Below, piece by piece: positions 22,358-34,180 of a stretch of DNA of 64,000 bases. The position numbers and the translations under genes were made by a program. This DNA comes from Trema orientale. Lineage: Eukaryota > Streptophyta > Magnoliopsida > Rosales > Cannabaceae. Under the pieces are notes generated by a model, which saw only the letters and a program-made list of their open reading frames with translations, ran no database searches and was not told the origin of the DNA. The stretch covers positions 566,039 to 630,038 of the forward strand of contig JXTC01000125.1 in NCBI GenBank assembly GCA_002914845.1. Reading direction: 5' to 3'. Numbering within the stretch: position 1 is the stretch's first letter; every line of letters begins with the position of its first letter.

Positions 22358-24019
22358 TGTTGGAATAATGTCCTATAAAGCAGTTTATCATTTAGACATT
22401 ATAAACAAAATTTATTGGATTATTTAGTATCTATTTGTTATTAATAAATTCTATGTTATGAATTTCTATTTCATTTATGTCCCATTGATATACATGTGAT
22501 GTGTATGTTTATTTTATACAAACATTTAAAAGATTCCAAGACATGAAATGAGTAATAAAGAATTATTCGTATGATGAGTTCATATGTGGGAGACATTATA
22601 TTCTTTATTTCATTATGTCAAAATTAAATTGTTCACATTCTGCATATTGAAGATGGAATGCTTTACTAATGCCATAGAATATAGTGTTGTCTATTTAATT
22701 AATGAATTCTCTAATTATCGAAGTGAGTCTTCGGATAGAAACACTAGTGTGTTATAAGAAAGTTATAACAGTATCGAACATGACCTAGTGAATTAGAATT
22801 TGAGGTTAAGTGCCGCAACTCATTTCTAATTTTACTAATCTAGCACTATTATAGAAGACCTTAATCCTAGTGATTAATGAACTTGCTTTTATGTATTTTA
22901 TCTTCTTGAGTTACTAAAGGACTAGTTCCGATTTATGGTTTGAACTCCGGTATCTTGGAAGATAAGGTATATGAAATGTGTAGAACATTTCTCATGATGA
23001 ACACCCTGCATATAATGTCACTTTGAGTTTTTTTCAAGGACTTGGATAATATAAACCAGGACCCCGGTTTCACTATATGAATTTGACTATGTTAGTATGA
23101 GCAGATACAAACATCGTAGTCAACTATTATCCATTAGATGAAAAATGGCAGCTCAAAGGTAAATATGTACTAGAGGGGGAATACGGTAATTTCACCCCAC
23201 TATTACGCCATTATATTGGAGGTATGTCTGTAGGTATAGTATATGCTAAATGGATCAAGCTAATTAATTGTTAATAAGCTTCACAGAAAAATAAATGACA
23301 TTTAGTCCAAGAGTTCAATATTGGGCCTATAGTGGTGTACCCCAATATTAATGGACAAGGCCCAATCATAATTAAGAGTTAATTAAGATAGTGTATATAT
23401 GGTCCATTGGAGTTTGGACTTTACAGATCTATCTGGTCCCCTGTCTAGCTCAAATTAAAGGCCAATAGTTATTTGATGATCAGTTGAGCCCAACAAGCCC
23501 AACAAGCCCAATAAGTCCATTAGGGTTTACTAATTTCTCTATAGTTAAGAGAAAAGTTCTCTAACTGCATAGAATATGAACTACACGTGAAACACCCCCT
23601 TGTGAAGAGAGTGTTACACGAAAAACACAGAGAGAGAGAGCAGAGAAAATTGGCCACCACTAGAGATTCATTGTCCTTGGTGTTTCGGCCATCTCGGAGA
23701 AATCGGTTCGAGGAGATTGTCTTCTTGTTCTTCTGCGGATCACTTTGTTGGGAATCAAGAAGGTGACCACCCACACGATCAATCAAACGGCTTTCGAGAG
23801 TAGACGGGAAGATGAGAAGGTTGTGAAGTGAATCCAGGTATTGTTCTTGTCTAGGTCAAGAGTTAATTTATGTTAGATCACGATCCGAAACATTTTGTAA
23901 AAGGAAAAAATTTTAAACAACCAATTCCGCTACGTCTCTTGATTTTATAAAACTATGGTGTTCTTGAAAATAATTTTATGAAAATATTTTCCGGAAATTT
24001 ATTCCAGTAAACACCAGTA
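22358..24019 (+). mobile_element. Copia 5' LTR
   Basis: Begins TGTTGGAATAATGTCC and ends CCAGTA (expected CCAGCA) right before a Met-tRNA primer-binding site. At 1662 bp it aligns with the minus-strand solo LTR at 4344-6151 and the fragment at 57018-57718; shared blocks include GATAGAAACACTAGTG and ATTAATGGACAAGGC. It drives the composite element downstream. The matching 3' copia LTR was not found in the expected place, because gypsy sequence replaces the copia body from about 26936. Confidence 0.75.
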
Positions 24020-24021
24020 AT

Positions 24022-24033
24022 TGGTACTAGAGC
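24022..24033 (+). other. Primer-binding site (initiator Met tRNA type)
   Basis: TGGTACTAGAGC two bases after the LTR, close to the usual TGGTATCAGAGC. This fixes the 3' end of the LTR and the direction of the element. Confidence 0.7.
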
Positions 24034-26097
24034 ATGTTTTTATTGTTGATCTAGCATATTTTATTCCGGTCTATTCTCTTGTTGATTGATGTTTTGATTT
24101 TCGAAAAGTTTTTATTTATGTTTGGTCTTGTTCATATTAAGAGTATGCTCTAGTTTGTATAATGGTCAATAGATTCAATGAGTTTGAATGATTATTTGAT
24201 TAGATGTTGCTATGAGGAAATGATCATGTTTATTTTGATTTTCGTTTTCTGGCATGTTCTTTATTTCTATGTGTTCATGTTTTATGTTCTTGATAAATCT
24301 ATGCATGGAAATGTTTTTTATCTTTAATTGTTTTTGGAGTTTTATGAAAACTGTTTTTTTTTTTTTCAATTAAAAAAAAAAACNCCGCTCAGGGTGTCGC
24401 CTCGTACATTTGACGTGCGAGAATTACGCGAGCCCGTTGTCGCTCAGGAGTTGTCCCCGTGCGAGGCCGCATAGCGTTATGCGAGCCCGTTGGCACCCGG
24501 TAGTTGTCCCGAGTGTGGCCGCATACCGGCTTCCCGTTCTGTCCGTCGGCTTGTCCCGACACGTTTTGTATTTCTGGCCGTGATTTTAATTATTTTTATT
24601 TTAAAAATTAATTTAATTTATCCATAGTTTTATAAAAACTGATAGATTAAATTTTAAATTCAAATTTTTAAATCCTTATTAAACTTGAATTTTTGAAATT
24701 TGAATTGACAGGATATTTTAATTTGAATTATGAATATGATTTATATCCATAATATCTTAATTATTATTTGAATAATTAGAGATATTTTAAAATAGAAATT
24801 TTTTAAAATTAGATATTATGAGATAATATCTTTTAGTTTTAAATTCAAATTATGAATAGATATTTTGAAAATTGATTATATGATAGTTGGTAATCTATTT
24901 TTGAATTTTAAATTTGTTTAAATTCAAATTTGAGATATTTAAGGAGATTTTATTTGTAAAATCTTCTATATTTTAAATTTTGAATTTTGTGAAGATTTGA
25001 AATTTAAATTTAAATAAGAATATCTTTTCAAATCTTCAATTTTGAATTTATGGTTGGTAGATATTTAATTTTGAATTTTTGAATTAAAATCTGACAGGAT
25101 AAGATAATCGAAGATATTTAAGGAAGTTAAATTCAAATTAAGATTTCAAAAGTTGAAATTTAAATTTGAAATATTTAAGGAGATTTAATTAGTTAAATCT
25201 TTTATTTAAACTGATTAGATTTTGTGAAAATATTTTCTAATTTAAATTTTAAATATTATCTTCCATATTTAAATATTTAACATTATCTTATCAATTAAAA
25301 TTATTTAAATGCTAAATAATTTTAAATTACTGGAAATTAATAAATCATTAACAATTAATTTTTTATCTGCTTAGTACTTTGGTATTATTAGGATAATGTT
25401 GCATGCATGCCTAATAATTATGTATACATGATTTTTTAGTAACATGTCATGTAGAAAATTAGAGCTACTCTCATGCAAATATGAACATACTTACATAAGT
25501 GATTTTAGGTTACTAAACTAGTTAGATAACTGGGTAAAATCTATAAATCCCTAATTATAAAATATTGAGTGGGAGAAGGTATGTGATACCTATGGTCTCC
25601 ATTATTGATTCGTTATGTATTAGGATGAGCCTCGCCTCGGAATCTTGCTGAGCTCCCGTAGGAGGGTTTTCGTCCGGGTAATACTGGAAATGAGCTTCTT
25701 AGGATAAGGTACTAGGTAGACTATATGAGGCTGATCGCCCATAGGAGACGGTCTTATATAGAAAGATTAGTTACCGAAACAATGGTTAAATAGTCAACTC
25801 GAAACATTAATATCCTCCCGTAGGAGTTCTTATTAGTCGATTAGAGGACCAAAGAGAATGGTTGTTAAAAATACGGGATAAGAGTTATCTGTCTATTTAC
25901 TAATTAAAATTATTTCAGTTTGACTTGCTAATTACATGACTTTCCGTAGGAGGCTTGTAATCAGTAATAGGTTAAATTACCATGAATATAAGTGATAGTT
26001 TTAGGAATACTTCACTTGCATATTGTATGCCTAATACTTTATGTTAATTATTCGAAACATAATAAATATGGCAAACGTTTATTTATTTTCAGTAGAT
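24034..26097 (+). other. Long untranslated leader of the copia element with GC-rich repeat and hairpin motifs
   Basis: About 2.06 kb between primer site and gag ATG, long for a copia element, without a reading frame. An undetermined base (n) is at 24384, directly after poly-T/A runs, and marks the start of a GC-rich island (to about 24570). In it GCGAGCCCGTTG starts two ~54-base units (24430 and 24482), each followed by AGTTGTCCC and GGCCGCAT. 24580-25380 is very AT-rich. Four short motifs of type CTCCCGTAGGAG, whose outer halves pair, occur at 25653-25664, 25737-25749 (variant), 25815-25826 and 25941-25953 (variant). They may act in packaging or translation of the element RNA; that is inference. 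Confidence 0.55.
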
Positions 26098-26935
26098 ATG
26101 GCACTTAATCCTTTATCCACTTTACTCACACAAAACAAGCTAGACGGTGAAAACTATGTAGACTGGAAACGTAACCTAGACATAGTACTTACTGCTGATA
26201 AATATAAGTAGGTTCTCACCACTCCATGTCCTGCTCAGCCAACTAAGGAATCCACCAACAATGAAAGAAACTTACATGATAAGTGGAAACAATCTGATGA
26301 GATGGCTAAGTGCTATATACTTGGCTCAATGAGCAATATATTGCAACAACAACATCGTGGGATAGATACTGCTGCTGACATAATGTTGAGTGTTGACGAA
26401 ATGTTCGCCAGCCTCGATCGTCAAGCTAGAAATAAGGCTACTAGTGCATTCATGAATCTTCGACAAAAGAAGGGTACTCCAGTTCGGGAACATATGATGA
26501 AAGTCATCGCATACCTTAACGAACTGGAAGTCCTTGGGGCTGAAATTGATTGTGACACCCCAATAGATATGGTTTTGAAAATTTGTTAGACACTTTCAAT
26601 CAATTTAAGATTGATCATAAGATTCGCCGGAAAGATTATACTCTTACTGGCCTGATGAAAGATTTGCAAGTTACTGAGAATATTCTTAAGAAGAATAAAT
26701 CGAGGTCAGCTGAGGCTAATATAGCTCAAGCGAGTTCTTCTAAACCTAAGTCAAAAGGCAAAGGTAAGGGTAAGAAAAAGAGTCCTGCTTCTCTAGCTCC
26801 AAAGAAAAAGAAGACCAAGAAGGATACCAAATCAAAGAGAAAATGTTTCTACTATGGTGAGTATAGACATTGGAAGAGGAACTACAAATCGTACATAGCC
26901 CTTAAGAAGGAGAAGGACAACGGCAAGGACAAACA
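26098..26935 (+). pseudogene. Copia gag (UBN2-type), broken
   Basis: Starts ATGGCACTTAATCC. The N-terminus has the copia gag pattern (KLDGENYVDWKRNLDIVLTA), then MAKCYILGSMSN and GTPVREHMMKVIAYLNELEV. A TAG stop interrupts at 26209-26211, and the frame ends at 26587. The protein continues two bases out of frame from about 26583 (FNQFKIDHKIRRKDYTLTGL, then a Lys-rich linker). The zinc knuckle is damaged: CFYYGEYRHWKRNY has Tyr in place of the second and last Cys. No copia protease, integrase or RT follows. At about 26936 the sequence changes to gypsy gag. Gag would form the virus-like particle. Confidence 0.75.
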
Positions 26936-27921
26936 AGGTATTGATAAAGACACAAGCAAAACTATTAGAAAGGCTTATGGAAAGAGCAGAAAGATGTGGA
27001 GAACAAGTACCACCACAGGAAAGTATTGAGGGTAAGAAACTAATCTACTATTGGCAGAAGAGTGGATCAGTTTGTGAGAGGTTAAGAAAGAATAAGCTTC
27101 CAACTTTCAAGGGAGAAACTAATCTACTATTGGCAGAAGAGTGGATTCAAAGTATTGAGGGTATCTTCGATTACACTAGAATCTCTTATGAGGAAAAGAT
27201 TTCATGTGTAAACTTTTATGTTCCGGATGGATGCTAGACACTGGTGGAATTCTATGAAGTCTATCACTGATGTTAACAGGCTTACTTGGGAGCAGTTTAA
27301 GGAGATATTCTATAGAAAATATTTCAGTAATGCGTACAGAATGATGAAGGCTGTTGAGTTTATTAATATGAAATAGGAAAGTATGTCTGTTAGTAACTAA
27401 CAAAGAAATTTGAAGAGTTATCTCGATTTGCTCCATACATGGTGTAGAAATAAGCTAAAAGTAAAATAGTTCCTCTAAAGGCTCAAGGCAGAAATTTATA
27501 GGGATGTTAAGATATCTGCTCATAAAGATATACCATATGCTGAGATTGCAGAGAATGCTCTTGAAGCAGAAGAGGCTGAGCTAAGGGTTATAAAAGCTCA
27601 GGAAATTCGCAGAAATATAAATATGGCAAGGAGAAATACAGCCTTTGGAAGAGGATCTCAATCAAGGGCTAGTGGAAATAAAAGAAAGTGGCAACAGAAT
27701 CAAGGAGAAAGACAAGAGCCCCAAAAATGCCAAGCAACGGGCCGGCAGATATAATTAGTTACTAATCAGAGGACTATTTGTCCTAAATGTGGGAAGATTC
27801 ATCATGAAAAGTGTTTAATGGGTTCTGTGCTTGCTTTCTATGTGGAAAATCTGGAAACTTTGCAAAGAATTGTCTAAACATTTCGGATGAGTAGAAAAAA
27901 GTCCCATCTCATGTATACACG
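26936..27921 (+). pseudogene. Ty3/gypsy (Tekay-like) gag, broken
   Basis: The frame starting near 26941 reads QAKLLERLMERAERC and FKGETNLLLAEEWIQSIEGI, the start of the gypsy retrotransposon gag domain, then in another frame ARHWWNSMKS and TWEQFKEIFYRKYFS. Many stops and shifts follow. Near the end CPKCGKIHHEKC and CFLCGKSGNFAKNC are zinc-knuckle remnants, the second lacking its His. A 32-base block starting GAAACTAATCTACTATTGG occurs at 27036-27067 and 27115-27146, with AAAGTATTGAGGGTA before one copy and after the other: a local rearrangement. The upstream part of this gag and the gypsy 5' LTR are missing. Confidence 0.75.
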
Positions 27922-28272
27922 ATGACCAAAGAAGATACCAAGGTGAACCCATCTGTTGTAGCAGGTGGGATTCTTATCTCTGGTATTCCTATTCATGCAT
28001 TAATAGACTCAGGGGCTACATATTCATTTGCATCACTTGCTTTTGTTAGGAAATTGGGCAAAACACCCGAGTACTTGAATTTCAAATATTGTGTGACCAT
28101 TCCATCAAGAGAAGCTTTAAGTTTTGATCAAGTTCTCAAGGTATGTCCAATCCAAATAGTTGGTAAAGACTTGTGTGTAGATTTGATAGTATTGGATATA
28201 CAAGATTTTGAAGTTATTTTAGATGTATATTGGTTATCTAAATACCATGCTACTATTGTAAGAAAAGGGTAA
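27922..28272 (+). pseudogene. Gypsy aspartic protease (pol segment)
   Basis: An open segment of 116 codons with the retroviral-type protease active-site region ALIDSGATYSFAS (DSG at its core), followed by VDLIVLDIQDFEVILDVYWL; the usual catalytic-domain ending Met-Asp-Trp-Leu is changed here. The protease would cut the Gag-Pol precursor. It leads, one base out of frame, into the linker before the reverse transcriptase (28272-28586, with VNEFLDVF-like and LPPDREIEF motifs). Confidence 0.75.
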
Positions 28273-28379
28273 TGTTTCAGCGACCAAGTATAGAGAAATT
28301 CACTTTTGTTGGTACTAATGGAAACTCGATAATTCTAATCATTTCCTCAATAAAAGCAAGGAAGTTACTAGAGAAAGGA

Positions 28380-29130
28380 TGCATGGGTTACTTGGCAAAC
28401 CTAATGGACACTAGAGAAGAGTTAAAAGTGAAGCCTGAAAAAGTACCAGTCATTAATGAATTTCTTGATGTATTTCTTGAAGATTTGTCTGGGTTACCAC
28501 CTGATAGAGAGATAGAGTTTATTATTGACTTATTGCTCGATACAGCTCCTATCTCTAAGGCATCTTATAGAATAGCTCCAACATAGTTAAAAGAATTGAA
28601 AGTACAGTTACAAGAGTTATTGGACAAGAGTATTATTCGCCCAAGTTTTTCACCATGGGGTGCTCCGGTTTTGTTTGTAAAGAAGAAAGATGGGACTATG
28701 AGGCTTTGCATTGATTACAGAGAGCTGAATAAGGTCACAATCAAAAAAAGTATCCCCTTCCCAGAATTGATGATTTGTTTGATCAACTACAAGGAACTTC
28801 TGTGTTTTCAAAGATTGACTTAAGTTTAAGATACCACCAGTCGAAAATTAAGGAGAAAGATATTCCAAAAACAGCTTTCAGAACGAGATACGGGCACTAT
28901 GAGTTTTTAATGATGCCCTTTGGATTAATCAATGCCCCATCTGCTTTCATGGACATGATGAATAGAGTGTTCAAAGATTTCTTAGATAAATTCGTTATAG
29001 TTTTTATCGATAATATTCTGATTTACTCACGCTCAAAGGAGGAGTATATGGAATATTTGAGGACCATTTTGAGAATTCTTAAGAAAAAAATAGTTATGTG
29101 TTAAGTTTAAGAAGTGTGTATTCTGGTTGG
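28380..29130 (+). pseudogene. Gypsy reverse transcriptase, catalytically damaged
   Basis: The segments match the RT domain in order: [32 protein letters not shown], then after a shift [31 protein letters not shown], and the catalytic box [10 protein letters not shown]. The box normally has two Asp (IDD); here the second is Asn at about 29013, which would stop polymerisation. A stop at 28585, a shift near 28775 and a stop at 29102 break the frame. Motif wording places it in the Tekay (Del) chromovirus group. Confidence 0.8.
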
Positions 29131-30065
29131 AAAAATTTATCGTCCTTGGTCATGTGGTTTCTAAAAATGGCATTTCTGTGAATCCAATGAAAGGTGAAGC
29201 TGTGAGCAAATGGCCAAGGCCTACAAATATTTCAGAGATTCGTAACTTCTTAGGATTGGCTGACTATTATAGACATTTTATTGACTGGTCCTCGAAGCTG
29301 ACATCTCCATTGACTCATTTAACAAGAAAGAATGTGAAGTTTCAATGGAACGAAAATTGTGAAAATAGTTTTGAGGAATTGAAATATCGTTTGGTAATAG
29401 CCCCTATACTTTCAATACCATCTAGATCAAGAGGATTTGTTGTTTACAGTGATGCCTCGAAGAATGGTCTAGGATGTATTCTAATACAAAATGGCAAAGT
29501 CATTGCTTATGCCTCTAGGAAATTGAAGGAATATGAAAAAAAGTATTCTACTCATGATTTAGAGCTAGTAGTAGTTGTGTTTGCATTGAAAATTTGGAGA
29601 CACTATCTTTATGGGAAGAAATGTGAGATCTATACAGATTATAAGTGTCTCAAGTACTTCTTTACCCAAAAGAAACTGAATATGAGACAAAGTAGATGGC
29701 TTGAACTGGTGAAAGATTATGACTATGAGATTAATTATCATCCAAGAAAAGCCAATGTAGTTGCTGATGCTCTAAGTAGGAAATCATTGGCTGCTACGAC
29801 TGTTAAGTATGTTGATATAAAGCATCTCTTAATGGATTTATATAAGTTAGAGTTAGACATTGTGCCTACAGGTTTAACAAAAAGATTGGTAGCTCTTACT
29901 CTACAACCAACAATTTTAGAGAGTATCAAACAAGTCCAGAATATGGATCCCTATTTGATGAATTTAAAAAGTAAGATAGAATGCGAAAAGGAGGTGGCCA
30001 TTCAGATTTCTAGTGATGGTATAATCAGATATGAAAATAGATTGTGTGTCTGGTGGAATTGTTAG
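29127..30065 (+). pseudogene. Gypsy RT connection and RNase H domain
   Basis: The longest open piece of the element, 312 codons. It starts with the RT thumb/connection (FIVLGHVVSKNGISVN, RNFLGLADYYRHFI) and continues into RNase H: VVYSDASKNGLGCIL, THDLELVVVVFALKIWRHYL and EIYTDYKCLKYFF, then NVVADALSRK. RNase H would remove the RNA strand of the hybrid during reverse transcription. The TDH seen in related elements is TDY here. Confidence 0.8.
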
Positions 30066-31334
30066 AAAGGAGATATTGATAGAAGCTCATACCACTCCCT
30101 ACTATGTGCATCCTGGTACTATAAAGATGTATAGAGACTTAAAGATGCATTACTGGTGGCCTGGTATAAAGAAAGATGTGGTTGAATTTGTAGAACAGTA
30201 TCTCATGTACCAGTAAATTAAAGCTGAACATCAAAGACCTGCTGGGAAATTAAAGCCTTTGAATATACCCCACTGGAAATGGAAAGAGATTGCTATGGAT
30301 CTTATTATTGGAATTCCTATGATAAATAAGGGATATGATGCTATTTGGGTGATTGTGGATAGATATACCAAATCATCTCATTTCTTTCTAGTTAGAATAA
30401 CCTATAACTTGGACCAGTTTGCTCGGTCATATGTCTAGGAGATTGTGAGACTACATAGTATTCCAAAAGTTATTATTTCTGACTGAGATTCTAGATTTAC
30501 TTCAAAATTTTGAAGGAGTATTCAAAAGGTAATGGGTACAAAATTGGCATTTAGTACAACTTTTCATCCTCAAACTGATGGGCAATAAGAGAGGACTATA
30601 CAGACCCTTGAAGAAATGCTCATAGCTTGTGCATTCGATTTCCATGGATCTTGGAGGAAATACTTGCCGCTTATAGAATTTGCTTACAATAATAGTTACT
30701 AAGCATCCATTGAAATGCTCTCATAAGAAGTATTATATAGAAGAAAGTGCAGATCTCCTATTTATTAAGATGAGATGGGAGAAAGAAAATGTCTTGGTCC
30801 AGAATTGATAAGAGAGACAAATGAGGCAACAGATAAGATTCAAAAAAGGATACTAGCTGCTCAGAATAGACAGAAACTTATTCAGATCCTCAAAGAAGAC
30901 AACTAGAATTTAACATTGGAGATAAAGTATTCCTGAAGGTTGCTCCCATAAAAGGAATAATGAGGTTTGAAAAGAAAGGAAAACTAAGTCCCAGATATGT
31001 AGGTCCTTTTAAGATACTCGACAAAGTTGGAGATGTTGCCTATAGACTCGCTTTTCCACCTTCATAGTCGAATGTACACAATGTATTTCATGTCTCTATG
31101 TTAAAAAGGTACATTTCAAATCCTTCACATATTTTGAATTATGAGCAGTTAGAACTAAGTCAAGACATGAGTTACGAGGAACATCTAGTGAAAATTTTGG
31201 TTACAAAAGAAAGGGAACTTAGAAATAAAAAAATTCCCTTGGTCAAAGTACTGCGGAAGAACCAAAAAGTAGAAGAGGCCACATGGGAAAGAGAAAAAGA
31301 GATGAAAACTAAGTATCCACGCTTATTTGAGTAA
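30031..31334 (+). pseudogene. Gypsy integrase with Tekay-type C-terminus, broken
   Basis: The zinc-binding region reads HPGTIKMYRDLKMHYWWPG and ends VEQYLMYQ, where both Cys of the HHCC finger are Tyr. The catalytic core follows with several stops: MDLIIGIPMINKGYDAIWVI (first Asp), VIISD before a stop (second Asp), and HPQTDGQ with a stop (near the Glu). The last open piece, 31098-31334, carries MLKRYISNPSHILNYEQLEL and ends VEEATWEREKEMKTKYPRLF, typical of the Tekay integrase/chromodomain-like tail. Integrase would insert the cDNA. This copy cannot. Confidence 0.8.
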
Positions 31335-31359
31335 GTAAATTTCGAGCACGAAATTTTAT

Positions 31360-31370
31360 AAGGAGGAGAG
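31360..31370 (+). other. Polypurine tract of the gypsy element
   Basis: AAGGAGGAGAG, just after the conserved TTTCGAGCACGAAATTTTAT that follows the integrase stop in Tekay-type elements. It primes plus-strand DNA synthesis and marks the start of the 3' LTR a few bases on. Confidence 0.65.
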
Positions 31371-31375
31371 AATTC

Positions 31376-34180
31376 TGGTGCCCAAGATTCTCACATGCGT
31401 ACTAAGCCAATAATAAACATGTTCCAACTGTATATTAGGCATCTAGAAGTTATTAATACAAATTTCATAGTAACATGCTTATTCCTTATGTTATGCACTT
31501 TTACATACATGTTATTATACTAATGATTGTCAAACTGTCTTAGTGCAGTGTAAAGGTTCAATACCCTCAGAGAGAGAGCTCGGTGTACTAAAAGAACAAT
31601 TAATATAATTATGAAAGCAATACTATGTGCACATACATTAAGATCATACTCATTGATAACTTGGTCAAATAATAGTTTTTTGGCAAAATGCAATTTTCAC
31701 ACATTTCGGAGCCGAATTTATTATGTGTTTAACACGTCAAATAGCATTAATTCAATGTGTAGGAATCATTTGTAACATTTTATTTGTCGGTTCCAGGTAA
31801 GCACGAGATGGTATTCACGATACTGATTTATGTTTTATTTGTACTAAGCTAGCTTATATTCAACTTAATCGCGTAATGTCATTTTTGTGCATTCCAATTA
31901 ATAAGTGCTAATACTATGTTTGCATTATTAATTGGAGTCTAATTGACTTATTTTTATATTTAATGATTGGTTAAAGCTAGGATTCACCAACTTTGTCTAC
32001 ACTTGGGTATATAGGAATAACCAACAACGTGGTAACTATGCTAAGGATGTTTAGAGTTAGACATATGGAAAGTAATATGCAAAATACCTAAAATACCCCT
32101 CAGAATTTAAGTTATGCCATTTCCTAGTCATTAAGTATCATTTTTAGACCAAATCCGGTCATTTTCTTTCTCTTCCTCTCCAGCCATGACCTGAACCTTT
32201 CCAACACCTTTTTATACTTCTCTCAACTCCTCTTAGCAATATATAAGAGTTTCCAAGTGGTAGAACTCAAGTTGGAGCTCTAGAAAGCAAGATATATCAA
32301 AACTAGTCAAGGTAATTCTACTAGTTCTTCTTTCTAGGTCTTGCAATTTAATTTCAATTCTCTACTTGTTCCCACTTAAATAATGGTTCTTTCAAAATCT
32401 ATTTCTAGGCCTTGAGAATCAATTTGGTGGAGATAGAAGGGAAGAAGTCTAGCAAAGACTCAAACTAGTCAAGGTAAGGTTTAGGTGGGATTTTGAATTT
32501 ATAGTGAATTCCTTTCGTTTCAGCTCTTAAACCAAAGCTATTATTTGATGAATAATGGTCGTAGGAACCCTTGTATATTGCTGGGAACATAAAATTTAAG
32601 TGAAAGTTAAATTTAGACCTAAAACTCCAAAGTTTGCTATTTATGGATTTAAGTATTTTCATGTGTAGTAGATTAAGTTTTCTATATTTATAATCGGATT
32701 TCTTAAACATGGAATGTATATTTTATTAATCCTATTATTTATTACACTCATTTGGTGGTTGTCTGTGATAGCACACAAGTATAAAAGTGGTTTTAAACTT
32801 TGTTTAAATCGAAAGGAATTCAAGTGCACTCAGGTTTTTCTAAATGATCCTCTTTGATGTGTATATATGGGAATTGGCTTGTTTATTTTATTGCAGGTCT
32901 TAAACCATGATTTAAAAGATGTAAGAATGTCTTAGAAATACGGAAGGTACTGTCCAAATATTTTTTGAAATGAAATAGTACCATTTAGAGGCAATTGGAC
33001 TAGTTTTCACAAAATTATGTGCCATTTTCGATCATTTTGTGCTAATGAACTAGCATTCATATTTTAGTAATTTTGAATAGTTTTTTAATGTTAGCTATTG
33101 GCTGCTAAGTACCTTAAGTGATTTGTATGCTTCCAAGTCATTTTATGATCAAGTTTCCTAATTTGGTGAAAGTTGTGATTTCGGTCTTGTTCAAATATCT
33201 TGATGCATTCTTTTGGCAAAACATGCATCTTGAATAACGGTAATTTATGACAGGTGATTAGCACACCAGTCTCTAGAGGATATTGACCCTTTCCACTTTC
33301 AATTTCTATTCAGGACACGAGGTAAGTAAAGACTTTGCATCACAAGAATTATATGGCAAATGTCATTATGTGAAACTTACTTATTCTTAAAAGTTATGAA
33401 ATGGCATGTGCATGTCACGTCTTGCATGCAGATTGAGAATTTTATTACAGAGTATTTAAAAGTAAGTACCACTATACCAATTTTATAAGATAAGTTTTAA
33501 TGGCAATTGCTAGTTTGTCGGAGCTAGGTAGGTAAGTCTATTGATGCAGACTCTCCCGTTGAAGCGGGACTTGCGGATCTTATGATGTGTCTCGTTGAAG
33601 CAGGACAATATTAGCGCGGTGTGGGATGTCCCTTTGATGAGAGAAGGAGTTTTCAAAAATCTCACACGATGGTCGCACCTTATTTTTACTCTTGGCTAGA
33701 ATTTCCGCCCAATATTATCACGGCCTATCGACTTACAGGACTAGCAATGTACTAAGGAGCAGAACTATGAGTAGTTTTTTAAAGAAAATACATAGATTCA
33801 AATGTTTAAGAAAGAAAAGTGTACAATGAGAATTTGATAAGATTTTAAAGTATACATGAGCATACATAGTTTTTACTTACTGAGCTTTAGCTCATTTTAG
33901 TCTTGTGATGCAGATGAGGGGGAATACTTTAATGTTGAGTAGCCGGTTGCCTGGCCGACCTTTTGTCGCCATGATCATACAGATGTGGACGAGCTTGACT
34001 TGTGGGCGATATTTTTGTTTTGGGATATTTTGGTATAATGTAAATACTACTACTGATGGCAAAATAGACTGGTGAAAACCTCTTTTGATTGTACATTTTG
34101 TAAAGATACTTTTAACAAGAAATACCATGCAGTTGCTTTTGTTTAAAGGTTTTAGAAATTTCAAATTTGCCCACATTTTT
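31376..34180 (+). mobile_element. Tekay-type gypsy 3' LTR (end uncertain)
   Basis: Starts at TGGTGCCCAAG near 31376 after the polypurine tract. From 31975 to about 34180 it aligns with 48855 to about 51150; shared blocks include ATTCACCAACTTTG, TAAGTTATGCCATTTC and CTCCAGCCATGACCTGA, with divergent stretches between. The conserved core TTACTTACTGAGCTTTAGCT is at 33875. The second copy ends ...GGGCGTTACA. The end of this copy is not clear and may lie at CCCCGCTACA (34769) or GGAGGTTATTACA (36098). No second copy lies upstream, so the 5' gypsy LTR is missing. Confidence 0.6.
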
